NCBI GenBank assembly: GCA_964423745.1
Contig: CAYRGG010000053.1
Location: forward strand, 1 to 29,261
Origin: CAYRGG01 sp964423745
GTDB taxonomy: Bacteria; Pseudomonadota; Gammaproteobacteria; Competibacterales; Competibacteraceae
Reading direction: 5' to 3'
Length of the DNA: 29,261 nucleotides
The notes beneath the pieces are model-generated. The model did no database searches and was not told the origin of the DNA. It worked only from the letters and a program-made list of their open reading frames with translations. Below, in pieces: positions 6,856 through 14,959 of the stretch. Made by a program: the position numbers and the translations under genes. Position 1 is the first letter of the stretch. Every line of letters starts with the position of its first letter.

Positions 6856-7099
6856 GTTGCTTTTCCAAATCCTCCAATTCTGCAGCCAATGGGAAAATCT
6901 TGTATTTGTTAAGCAGAAGTAAAAACTCGACGCGGGGAAGACCTGCCAATTCAGCCGCACAACCCGAGGAGAGGCGACCGAGTTCATAGAGTTTCACTGC
7001 AGCTAGTATTTTTAGCTCTTGAGCAAAGTTGGTTTCATCGGTTTTTTCAGCCAGCAGTATTTTTTCTGGCACATCAATGATGACTTGTCGCGTCCCCAT
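6848..7099 (-). CDS. UPF0175 family antitoxin
   Basis: This 83-residue protein fits the UPF0175 family, small proteins that act as antitoxins to PIN-domain DUF3368 toxins. Visible marks are an N-terminal beta-strand (MGTRQVIIDVPEKIL), the ELKILAAVKLYELGRLSSG segment and the helix-turn-helix-like CAAELAGLPRVEFLLLLNKY, typical of UPF0175. A GGAG ribosome-binding site lies 7 bases upstream of the ATG at 7099. Its cognate toxin gene directly downstream is gutted, so this antitoxin is now an orphan or a residual autorepressor. It runs opposite to the surrounding hsd genes and is bracketed by palindromic repeat copies 2 and 3. Confidence 0.85.
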   Translation of the reverse strand: MGTRQVIIDVPEKILLAEKTDETNFAQELKILAAVKLYELGRLSSGCAAELAGLPRVEFLLLLNKYKIFPLAAELEDLEKQHA

Positions 7100-7179
7100 T
7101 TTAATCTCCTGCCTTTTTGGTGCGTATGCATCGGTTATTTAGACATTTGCAGCTCCTCGCTTCTAGCGAAATTCCGAAG

Positions 7180-7213
7180 TTTTCCGCGTGGACAACAAGT
7201 TGCCTACCCTATG
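7180..7213 (-). repeat. Palindromic intergenic repeat, copy 3
   Basis: TTTTCCGCGTGGACAACAAG followed by TTGCCTACCCTATG is a close match to the complement of copy 1. It lies between the UPF0175 gene and the downstream end of the TumE/TumA module, in the same orientation as copy 2. Copies 2 and 3 thus bracket the UPF0175-DUF3368 module. Confidence 0.72.
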
Positions 7214-7241
7214 AACTAAGAGTTGTCACGGAACATTTTAG

Positions 7242-7649
7242 TTATACAACCGGTTCAGCATGCATACGGTCATTCGGTGAATAGGGGTCGATCTCTACAA
7301 CGATTCTTTCTATTACTGCTAAAGGCACTTTGCGACGTCCCGCTTTCTCTATCCTAACCAGTCCTGCAGCACGAAGCTTTTCAAGGGTTCGCAGCAAGTT
7401 GGGTTCTGCTCGACCCACCAGTTCTGCTAACTCGGTAATAGACTGCGGTCTGTAGTCACGGATCATTGCCAAAAGGTGGCGATTTTCCGGAGTTAATAGG
7501 CGTGCCAGCGCTTGAATAGAATCAAAACTAGGATGTGCTGCGTCGGCAGGTGCAACCTTCTCGCCCCGTGCCACTCCTTTCATTTCCTCTTCAAGCGCAG
7601 ACAAACTTTGAATTTTATAATCAGCCAATTCATGATCTCCTTTTTTCAT
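7242..7649 (-). CDS. TumA-like winged-helix antitoxin (HVO_A0114 family)
   Basis: The 135-residue product has a winged helix-turn-helix at about residues 52-110: RLLTPENRHLLAMIRD, then SITELAELVGRAEPNLLRTL, then AGLVRIEKAGRRKVPLAV as the wing. This is the layout of the HVO_A0114-type putative DNA-binding proteins that pair with TumE (DUF6516) toxins. Its start overlaps the end of the upstream toxin gene by 20 bases, so the order is toxin first, antitoxin second. The expected role is to neutralise the toxin and repress the operon. The N-terminal 40 residues are charged and without recognised motifs. Confidence 0.8.
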   Translation of the reverse strand: MKKGDHELADYKIQSLSALEEEMKGVARGEKVAPADAAHPSFDSIQALARLLTPENRHLLAMIRDYRPQSITELAELVGRAEPNLLRTLEKLRAAGLVRIEKAGRRKVPLAVIERIVVEIDPYSPNDRMHAEPVV

Positions 7650-8037
7650 CCGTCTTTACAACTATGTCGGACAGTCCTTGTTCAGAGAGAACACGGCGGA
7701 CTTCCTGGAAAAAATCGGACAGCAACGTTTCGGCATCCTTAAAAGTATAAGGACGACCTTCATCGTCGCATGTGCGGTGCCAATGGTCCATAACGTTTGG
7801 TTTATTCTTAAACCGGAAACCGCGTTTTGAAACACTATGAGCATTGTCAAAACCAATTAACCGATAACCTTGGGGATCATGGAGCGTAAATGAATAACGT
7901 AAACCGTGCGGACGCTCTGACGATGGATCGACGCGGCGGATTTCGAACTTAATCCAGTGACCGCTTTCAAGCCAATGTATAAGCCCATCAAAAGCAAGCA
8001 AAAATTCCAGTGTATGTTCCGGTTTCCTGTCACTCAT
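7630..8037 (-). CDS. TumE-like toxin (DUF6516 family)
   Basis: This 135-residue protein resembles TumE/DUF6516 toxins. It has a beta-rich core (SGHWIKFEIRRVDPSS, LRYSFTLHDPQGYRLIGFDNAH), then KRGFRFKNKPNVMDHWHRT and a terminal helix with DAETLLSDFFQEVRRVLSEQ. The H-W-H pattern after a D near residue 86 is characteristic of the family. The biochemical activity of the family is not well known to me and I do not assign one. It is the first gene of a two-gene minus-strand operon whose ribosome-binding site lies in the loop of a perfect 8-base inverted repeat (8037-8056). This module, together with the UPF0175 pair, separates hsdMS from hsdR. Confidence 0.8.
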   Translation of the reverse strand: MSDRKPEHTLEFLLAFDGLIHWLESGHWIKFEIRRVDPSSERPHGLRYSFTLHDPQGYRLIGFDNAHSVSKRGFRFKNKPNVMDHWHRTCDDEGRPYTFKDAETLLSDFFQEVRRVLSEQGLSDIVVKTDEKRRS

Positions 8038-8056
8038 ATCCTATCCTCATAGGATA
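8037..8056 (-). promoter_or_regulatory. Inverted repeat / hairpin over the tumE ribosome-binding site
   Basis: TATCCTAT (8037-8044) and ATAGGATA (8049-8056) form a perfect 8-base inverted repeat around CCTC. On the minus-strand transcript the loop is GAGG, the Shine-Dalgarno core, and the repeat touches the first base of the tumE ATG. It can serve as an operator for the antitoxin or as an RNA hairpin that restricts ribosome access. Confidence 0.6.
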
Positions 8057-8057
8057 A

Positions 8058-8086
8058 GATATATCTTGCTTTTCCAAAAAACACAA
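8058..8086 (-). promoter_or_regulatory. Candidate promoter of the tumE-tumA operon
   Basis: On the minus strand TTGTGT (-35, complement of 8081-8086) and TATATC (-10, complement of 8058-8063) are 17 bases apart. The -10 lies two bases upstream of the inverted repeat at 8037-8056, a good place for autorepression. Confidence 0.4.
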
Positions 8087-8284
8087 GCGGATTTTCATAA
8101 ACTTGAAAAGGATAAAAAAACATAATGTTTCTATTTCGTTCTTTAAGTCATTTAACTACCCCTAAAGTTTTCATGCTTCCTGCCGATAATCAATTTATTA
8201 AACCTAATGAATGGGTAACAAGCTAAAGCAGCAACAAAAGATAAGGGCGAGTTAGCGCCGATCAGTACCAGGGAGCATACGTTC

Positions 8285-8503
8285 ATGGACTTTGAACATT
8301 TTGAGACCTATTCGCAGCGGGGCACCGGTCAGGTGTTCTATCTGTGGCGCGATGACGACGCCGAAACTTGGATCATTGGCCAGTCTAGCGGCTTCGAGGG
8401 CATCGTGCCGGTATGCTTTTGCACGGATGAGACGGCGGCTCGTGAGCAATTGGCCCATTGGGACTGTGTGGCCAGAATGCACGAACAAGGATGTACTTTA
8501 TGA
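8285..8503 (+). CDS. Small acidic protein translationally coupled to hsdR
   Basis: I do not recognise a named family for this 72-residue protein. AGGGAG lies about 9 bases before the ATG, and the stop overlaps the hsdR start by four bases (ATGA). It is therefore very likely a real, translated gene in the hsdR transcript. The protein is strongly acidic: 13 Asp/Glu against four Arg and no Lys. It has three Trp and four Cys residues and a DDDAE cluster at 23-27. Its central part (GQVFYLWRDDDAETWIIGQ) reads like a small beta-sheet domain. It may help assemble or tune the restriction subunit. The acidic surface also permits a DNA-mimic role, but that is speculation. Confidence 0.8.
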   Translation: MDFEHFETYSQRGTGQVFYLWRDDDAETWIIGQSSGFEGIVPVCFCTDETAAREQLAHWDCVARMHEQGCTL

Positions 8504-11500
8504 TCGACGAACAACAGTTAGAACAGCAAACCTTGGCATGGTTTGCCGAACTGGGCTATGAAGCTGTTCACGGCCCTGACATTGCGCCGGAAAGCGCCAA
8601 TCCTGAACGAGTATCCTATCAAGACAATGTGTTAAGTCAGCGTCTGCGCAACGCCCTTCATCGTCTTAATCCTGTCATTCCAGCGTCAGCTATCGAGGAT
8701 GCTCTATGCCAACTACAGCGTCCCGAGTCACCGTCGTTAACCCAAACCAACCGCCACTTTCACCGCTGGCTGCTGGACGGGGTGCCAGTGGAATACCGTT
8801 GCGATAACCGCATCGTAGGGGATAGTGTGCGGTTGGTGAATTTTGACAACCCTGCCAGTAATGACTGGCAGGTGGTGAACCAGTTGACAATTAAAGATTC
8901 CCGTCACACACGCCGTCCAGATCTAGTGGTATTTCTCAATGGTTTGCCCATTGCTGTCATTGAGCTAAAAAACCCAGCCGATGAGCACGCAGACATCTGG
9001 AAAGCATTCAATCAACTACAGACCTATAAAGATCAAATCCCTGATCTATTCAACACCAATGAACTGCTGGTGATCTCCGACGGTATTGAAGCTCGCGTAG
9101 GTTCACTCACGGCCACGCGGGAACGGTTTATGCCGTGGCGCACGGTAGACGGAAAGAAACCGCCAGCAAATATGTCAGCGCTGGAAGTGCTGGTGCGGGG
9201 TTTGTTCGCTCCAGAAAGGCTGTTGGATTACTTGCGCTATTTCATTCTGTTCGAACAAAACGGCGACACGGTGATTAAAAAGATCGCTGCCTATCATCAG
9301 TTTCATGCGGTACGCGCCGCGGTTTCCAAAACCGTTACGGCAACCGCACCTCATGGAGATCGCCGCTGTGGCGTGGTGTGGCATACCCAAGGATCGGGTA
9401 AATCTCTCACCATGGCTTTTCTTGCCGCTAAACTCATTGCGCAGTGGGTCATGAAAAATCCCACCCTGGTGGTGATCACCGACCGCAACGACTTGGATAA
9501 TCAGCTCTTTGCCACCTTTAGCGCCGCATGTGAACTGTTGCGGCAAACACCAGAACAAGCGGCTGACCGCAAAGATTTACAGGACAGGCTCAACCGCCGC
9601 GTGGCAGGTGGCGTCATTTTTGCCACCATTCAAAAATTCATGCCCGAGAAGGGGGAGCGTTATCCAGCCCTGTGTAGACGCAGCAACGTGGTGGTGATTG
9701 CCGACGAGGCCCATCGTAGCCAATATGGTTTTCTGGCTCGCCTGGATGAGCAGCGTAAAACGATGGTTTATGGTTTTGCCCAACACCTGCGAGATGCGCT
9801 GCCGAAGGCCGGTTTTATCGGCTTTACCGGTACGCCCGTTGAGCTGGACGACCGCGACACTTGTGACGTGTTCGGGGATTATGTGGACATCTACGATATC
9901 CAACAGGCAGTAGATGACGGAGCGACGGTGCCCATTTATTACGAAAACCGCCAAGCTAAACTGATTCTGGACGAGACCGCTCGGTTGCAGTTGGATGAAC
10001 AGTTCGATGAGGTCACCGAAGATGAAGAGGATGACCGCCGCGAACGGTTGAAGCGCAAGTGGGCTGCGCTAGAGACATTAGTGGGTTCAAAAACGCGGCT
10101 TGAGCAGATTGCCCAGGATTTAATCCAGCATTTCGAAGAACGCCAGAAGATTGTGAAAGGCAAAGGGATGATTGTCTGCATGAGTCGGGAGATCTGCGTG
10201 CGGCTTTACGATATTTTGGTGCGGCTTCGCCCCGCCTGGCACAACGAGGACCCCGATAAAGGTGGGCTTAAGGTCATCATGACCGGCACGGCCAGCGACC
10301 AGGAACATTTAAGCCGTCATGCCCATTCTAAGGCCGTTAAGGAGCACCTTGCCAAACGATTTAAAGACCCTGACAATCTCCTTGAACTGGTGATTGTTCG
10401 GGATATGTGGCTGACGGGTTTTGATGCCCCGTGCCTGCACACCCTCTATGTGGATAAACCCATGAAGGGTCATAACTTGATGCAGGCTATCGCCCGCGTG
10501 AATCGGGTATTTCGTGATAAACCCGGTGGGCTGGTGGTGGATTATCTAGGGTTTGCCGGAGAACTGCGCCAGGCGCTACGTACCTATAAACGCAGCGGCG
10601 GGCGCGGCAGAAGCACCATCGATATTGAAAAGGCTTTAGAGATTCTACAAGAAAAGCTGGAAGTCTGCCGCGCTCTATTCCACGGTTTCGATTATACATG
10701 CTATGCCACCGATGCCCTGCAACTGCTGCGCCCCGCCATGGATCATATCTTAGGGCTAGAAGAGGGCAAAAAGCGGTTTATGGATGTGGTCATTGCGCTC
10801 ACCAAGGGGTTGGGTCTTTGTGGCACCCATGAAGAAGCATTAGCGGTGCGGGAGGAAATAGCGTTTTTTCAGGCCGTCAAAGCGGCTCTTATCAAACACA
10901 CCGCGATCAACAGCCCCTCTTGCGTTGGTGGCGACAGTGCGCTGCGTCAAATCGTGGAAAACTCCATCGTCTGCGAGGGAGTGATAAATATCTTGGATCA
11001 AGACGGGGCGAAAAAATCCGACCTAGCTGTATTGTCTGAGGCATTTCTCGATGAAGTACACACGATGCCGGAAAAAAATCTTGCCGCTGCGTTGTTAGAG
11101 CGATTGCTTCGAGATCAGATTCAATCCCATACATGCCAGAATCTGATGCAGTCGCAAAAGTTTTTAAAACTGCTTGAGCAATCTCTCAATAAATATCAAA
11201 ACCGTAGCATTGAAACAACTCAGCTCATCGAAGAGCTGATCCAAATGGCCAAAGAGATGAAGGCTGCCATAAACCGGGGCGAAGACCTAGCGCTCAGTAG
11301 TGACGAATTGGCTTTTTACGATGCCTTAGAAGCGAACGATAGCGCCGTGCAGGTGCTTGGCGATGATAAGCTTAAGCTGATTGCCCAGGAGTTGACGGCT
11401 AAAGTTCGTGAAAATATTTCTATCGATTGGACCAAGCGTGAGAGCGTTCGTGCTAGGCTGCGTACCCTTATCAGACGAATTTTGCGCCGCTATGGCTATC

Positions 11501-11601
11501 CCCCTGACAGAGCAGCGCAAGCCATAGATACCGTAATACAGCAAGCAGAGGTATTATCAAAGCAGTGGGTCACAGATTGGAGTTTTATGTCCACTAAGTA
11601 A
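8500..11601 (+). CDS. hsdR: Type I restriction enzyme endonuclease/translocase subunit HsdR
   Basis: At 1033 residues this is a full-length HsdR, the motor and nuclease subunit that pulls DNA by ATP hydrolysis and cuts unmodified DNA. The N-terminal nuclease carries the D-x-E-x-K motif: Asp141 (RRPDLVVF), then Glu155 and Lys157 (IAVIELKNP). The superfamily-2 helicase core follows, with Walker A HTQGSGKS at 295-302, DEAH at 402-405, motif III TGTP at 443-446 and the later QAIARVNRVFRDKPGG motif. The C-terminal 300 residues form the helical domain that docks on HsdM. I chose the ATG at 8500, with AAGGA 8 bases upstream; a farther in-frame ATG at 8458 has no such signal. All catalytic motifs are intact. 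It is separated from hsdM-hsdS by about 2.6 kb. Confidence 0.96.
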   Translation: MIDEQQLEQQTLAWFAELGYEAVHGPDIAPESANPERVSYQDNVLSQRLRNALHRLNPVIPASAIEDALCQLQRPESPSLTQTNRHFHRWLLDGVPVEYRCDNRIVGDSVRLVNFDNPASNDWQVVNQLTIKDSRHTRRPDLVVFLNGLPIAVIELKNPADEHADIWKAFNQLQTYKDQIPDLFNTNELLVISDGIEARVGSLTATRERFMPWRTVDGKKPPANMSALEVLVRGLFAPERLLDYLRYFILFEQNGDTVIKKIAAYHQFHAVRAAVSKTVTATAPHGDRRCGVVWHTQGSGKSLTMAFLAAKLIAQWVMKNPTLVVITDRNDLDNQLFATFSAACELLRQTPEQAADRKDLQDRLNRRVAGGVIFATIQKFMPEKGERYPALCRRSNVVVIADEAHRSQYGFLARLDEQRKTMVYGFAQHLRDALPKAGFIGFTGTPVELDDRDTCDVFGDYVDIYDIQQAVDDGATVPIYYENRQAKLILDETARLQLDEQFDEVTEDEEDDRRERLKRKWAALETLVGSKTRLEQIAQDLIQHFEERQKIVKGKGMIVCMSREICVRLYDILVRLRPAWHNEDPDKGGLKVIMTGTASDQEHLSRHAHSKAVKEHLAKRFKDPDNLLELVIVRDMWLTGFDAPCLHTLYVDKPMKGHNLMQAIARVNRVFRDKPGGLVVDYLGFAGELRQALRTYKRSGGRGRSTIDIEKALEILQEKLEVCRALFHGFDYTCYATDALQLLRPAMDHILGLEEGKKRFMDVVIALTKGLGLCGTHEEALAVREEIAFFQAVKAALIKHTAINSPSCVGGDSALRQIVENSIVCEGVINILDQDGAKKSDLAVLSEAFLDEVHTMPEKNLAAALLERLLRDQIQSHTCQNLMQSQKFLKLLEQSLNKYQNRSIETTQLIEELIQMAKEMKAAINRGEDLALSSDELAFYDALEANDSAVQVLGDDKLKLIAQELTAKVRENISIDWTKRESVRARLRTLIRRILRRYGYPPDRAAQAIDTVIQQAEVLSKQWVTDWSFMSTK

Positions 11602-11806
11602 ACGTTCAGACAAACAAGCTGAGGGCAAAGCATCACCGAGATAAAATTAGCCATGGTGAAACTTTACGGTAAGAATCTCACGACTACGAATAGCAGTATC
11701 AACAGGTTCATCCCAACGAGGCAAGCACCGACAAAATAAACGCTAAATGGGATACCAAGTCGTGTTTGGTGGCTGATTGAACCTAAGCTCAACAGGCAAG
11801 TTCTGA

Positions 11807-14800
11807 TTAATTTTTTCTAGACTGGGCCGGTACGGTTTTGAAAGATTGCGGCAGACTCCAACCCTTCAAGTAATCTGCCGCACTTTCATGCACAGATAAT
11901 AAGGCGGGCACAAAAAATAATACCAGCAAGGTGGCGAACGCCAAGCCAAAGGAAATGGACACCGCCATGGGTATGAGAAACTGGGCCTGTAAAGAGGTTT
12001 CGAATAGCAGCGGTAACAAACCGGCGATGGTGGTAAGGGAGGTTAGCAGCACGGCGCGCAAGCGCTGGCAAGCCGCTTCCACCAGGGCGTCATGCGTCGC
12101 CATGCCAGAGGCATGTAGTTCTTTAAAGAACGTCACCAAAATAATGGAGTCGTTGATCACAATCCCGGTGAGACCAAAAAAACCGAATAGCGACAGGATA
12201 GTGAGATCGATCCCCATGACCCAGTGCCCTACGATAGCGCCGACGATACCGAAGGGAATCGCAGACATAACCACCAACGGCCAACCGTAGGACGCAAACA
12301 CCCAAGCCAGAATCAAATAAATCAAGGCCAGCGCAAATAGCGCCCCTAGTCTCATATCCCCTAGGGTTTCCGCTTGATCGGCGCTGCGCCCTTCGAGACT
12401 ATAGGTGATGCCAAATTGCGCCTGCAGTTCTGGCAGTACTGTGCGTTCCAGCTGCGCCAGGACTTGGCCGGAATTATTGACCGTCGTATCCACATCGGCG
12501 GAGACCTGCACAGCAAGCCGCCCCTGGGCATGACGCAATGCCTCGAAACCCCGCTGTGCTTTAAGCTCCACTACGTTTGCCAAAGGCACGGCTTGACCAT
12601 CGGGCAAAATGAGATTAAAGGCGTCGATGCTGGTGAGCCGATGACGCTCCTCGTCGGGCAGCATCACCCGCACTTCCACCTCTTCCTGACCCAGTTGGAA
12701 GATTTGCGCTAAATCCCCATCGTAGGCGGCCCGCAATTGCTGACCGATACTTTCCACCGTTAAACCCAACGCCTCGCCCAGAGGCGTTAACCGGTAGATA
12801 AATTGCTCTTTACCGTAGGGCAGATCGTCCTCGATGGCGCTGACGCCGGGTAGGGTGGCAAGGGCGTCGGCCAGCTTGAGGGCAGCGGTTTTTAGCTGGG
12901 TGATGGAATCCCCCAGTAGGCGGATGTCCACATCCCGCCCCGGTGGTCCGGCGGCCCGGGAAAAAATCAGCAAATTTTCAAGACCGGCGGGGCGTTGGAT
13001 TTTGGAACGCCACACCTTCATGAACTCAGTCACCCGCACCTCCCGGGTGTCCGGTTGGGTCAGTTCAATCAACATGGAACCGTGCTGATCACCCCGAACG
13101 CCACCGCCAGTGGCCACCTGGGCCTGACCATAACGGGTTTGCGCCACCACCACCAGATCACCCCCTAGCTCGGCGTCGGTTTCCTGTAATGTCTCCTCTA
13201 AATGGGTCATAAACTGCTCTACCTTGGTGGGAGAAGAGCCGGCCACAAAACTGACACTGGCGAACAGGGTGGGATTCTCTGGCGTTGGAAAAAAGGTGAA
13301 GTTGATGCGCCCCCCGGCCACCAAACCCGCGGCTAAAATCAAGGCTGCGAGGGCGGTTGCTAAAGTCGTCCAACGTTGTGCCAGGGCGCGGGTCACTAGG
13401 GGTCGGAACAGCCGTTGCTGGAAATTATTAAATGCCTTGTCCAGGCGTTGCCGTAACTGACCCGGTTTATGGCCTTCGAGCTTTTTGAAGGATTCACGCA
13501 AATGGCCGGGTAGCACTAAAAAACTTTCGATCAGTGAGGCGATGATGACACAGATAATCACCAGGGGAATATCGAATAAAATATTACCGATGACACCGCT
13601 GATGAGCATCAAGGGTATAAAGGCGGCCATGGTGGTCAACGAAGAGGCCATCACCGGGGCAAACATACGCCACGCCCCCTGCTCTGCCGCAGTCAGTGGC
13701 GTCACTCCCCGTTGGTAGTGGGCCAAAGCGTCTTCCCCCACCACGATGGCATCGTCCACGATAATGCCCAAGGCCATAATAAGAGCAAATAAACTGATCA
13801 TATTGATGCTGCCCCCTACCGCGTAGAGGACGGCTAACGTGGCCATAAAGGACACGGGGATACCGATGGCCACCCAAGTGGCCACGCGACCGTTTAAAAA
13901 CAAAAATAAAATGCCCACCACCAGCAACAAACCACCGCTGCCGTTTTTGAGCAATAAGGTCAGGCGTTCTTTAATCAAACGCCAACTTTCATTAAAGACA
14001 TGCAGCTCCACGTTGGGCGGCAGTTGGGGTCGGGTCTCTGCCAGCCAATCGGCGAGAACGCGGGCGGATGTTAAGGAGTCGGCGGTCTCTGTGCGGAGCA
14101 GTTCTAGTTCCACCGCCGGTTTGCCCATAAAGCTAAGCCGCACTTCTCCGCTCTGGGGACGCCGTACAATGGTAGCCACATCGGCAAGACGCACTAAACC
14201 TCCATCCGGGTCCACCTTTAACGGCAGGGCGGCAAAACCATCCACGTCCCGACGCTGGTCTAAGCTGCGCAATTGCCGGGCCACATCGTCGCGACCCACG
14301 GTGCCTGCTGGCAGATCCCGACTGAGCTGCGCCACCCGTTCCCCGACTTCGGGTAACGACATCCCCAATTCTTGCAGGGCCGCCGTGGGAATTTGAATGG
14401 CCATCTCCTCTTCGGGAAGCCCACTGAACTCCACCTTGGCGATGCCCCGCGCCAACAACTCCCGTTCAAAACGCCGGGCCAACCGGCGCAGCTCGGGAAG
14501 GCTGGCGCTACCGCTGACCATCAGGCGGGCGATGGGTTCATAGCGCACCACTCGAGAAATCTCTGGCTCTTCCGCAGCAGCGGGTAGATTACGTACCAAG
14601 TCCACACGCTGTTTCACTTCGTCCAGAGCCGTCCCGATATCGGTGCCTTCTTCGTATTCCAGGGTCAGAGACGCCACCCCGTCGGCAGAGGTGGAAGTGA
14701 ATTTTCGTAAGCCATCCAAGTCCCGTATTTCCCGCTCCAACAGATTGGTGATGGAGGTTTCCACATCCTCGGCAGCGGCGCCGGTCCAAACCACCCGCAC

Positions 14801-14959
14801 CGTGATATTATCCAAGTCAAAACTGGGGAAAAACTGTGTGTTGAGCTGCTGCAAAGCCCAAACGCCAGCCATAATCATCAATATCATCAACAAATTGGCA
14901 GCGACGCGATGCTGGGCAAAGACAGCAATAAGCCCACCAGAAGCAGCAGGGGTGGTCAT
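11807..14959 (-). CDS. RND family efflux permease (HAE1/AcrB type)
   Basis: The 1050-residue product is an inner-membrane resistance-nodulation-division transporter, a proton-driven pump that works with a periplasmic adaptor and an outer-membrane channel. It has the duplicated layout: a first membrane helix near residues 12-32, a large periplasmic loop, a bundle from about 340, a second loop and a second bundle from about 880. The proton-relay pair Asp402-Asp403 is present in GIIVDDAIVVGED. Its sequence places it with the hydrophobe/amphiphile pumps rather than the heavy-metal CusA group. Its ATG overlaps the adaptor's stop by four bases. No outer-membrane TolC-like gene is present nearby. 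The substrate is unknown; linkage to hemH invites the idea of porphyrin or haem export but does not show it. Confidence 0.93.
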   Translation of the reverse strand: MTTPAASGGLIAVFAQHRVAANLLMILMIMAGVWALQQLNTQFFPSFDLDNITVRVVWTGAAAEDVETSITNLLEREIRDLDGLRKFTSTSADGVASLTLEYEEGTDIGTALDEVKQRVDLVRNLPAAAEEPEISRVVRYEPIARLMVSGSASLPELRRLARRFERELLARGIAKVEFSGLPEEEMAIQIPTAALQELGMSLPEVGERVAQLSRDLPAGTVGRDDVARQLRSLDQRRDVDGFAALPLKVDPDGGLVRLADVATIVRRPQSGEVRLSFMGKPAVELELLRTETADSLTSARVLADWLAETRPQLPPNVELHVFNESWRLIKERLTLLLKNGSGGLLLVVGILFLFLNGRVATWVAIGIPVSFMATLAVLYAVGGSINMISLFALIMALGIIVDDAIVVGEDALAHYQRGVTPLTAAEQGAWRMFAPVMASSLTTMAAFIPLMLISGVIGNILFDIPLVIICVIIASLIESFLVLPGHLRESFKKLEGHKPGQLRQRLDKAFNNFQQRLFRPLVTRALAQRWTTLATALAALILAAGLVAGGRINFTFFPTPENPTLFASVSFVAGSSPTKVEQFMTHLEETLQETDAELGGDLVVVAQTRYGQAQVATGGGVRGDQHGSMLIELTQPDTREVRVTEFMKVWRSKIQRPAGLENLLIFSRAAGPPGRDVDIRLLGDSITQLKTAALKLADALATLPGVSAIEDDLPYGKEQFIYRLTPLGEALGLTVESIGQQLRAAYDGDLAQIFQLGQEEVEVRVMLPDEERHRLTSIDAFNLILPDGQAVPLANVVELKAQRGFEALRHAQGRLAVQVSADVDTTVNNSGQVLAQLERTVLPELQAQFGITYSLEGRSADQAETLGDMRLGALFALALIYLILAWVFASYGWPLVVMSAIPFGIVGAIVGHWVMGIDLTILSLFGFFGLTGIVINDSIILVTFFKELHASGMATHDALVEAACQRLRAVLLTSLTTIAGLLPLLFETSLQAQFLIPMAVSISFGLAFATLLVLFFVPALLSVHESAADYLKGWSLPQSFKTVPAQSRKN

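Noticed and set aside
6856..6987. Longer N-terminus for the DUF3368 relic starting at 6987
   Set aside because: It overlaps the UPF0175 gene in another frame and resembles nothing; the ATG at 6855 gives the expected SNTS N-terminus and coupling.
8125..8226. 33-codon open frame between tumE and the small acidic gene
   Set aside because: The only Shine-Dalgarno-like sequence is too far from the ATG, and I recognise no motif. It remains possible but unsupported.
8458..8499. Upstream in-frame start for hsdR
   Set aside because: It lacks a ribosome-binding site and lies deep in the 72-residue gene; the ATG at 8500 has AAGGA at good spacing and forms an ATGA junction.
11602..11806. Possible gene or terminator between hsdR and the RND permease
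   Set aside because: Only a weak 5-base hairpin (ACCAA/TTGGT near 11754-11770) without a U-tract and no plausible coding frame were seen.
13839..14396. Long open frame (185 codons) on the plus strand inside the RND permease gene
   Set aside because: It is antisense to a well-supported transporter gene, has low-complexity Arg/Ser-rich composition and no ribosome-binding site or recognisable motif.
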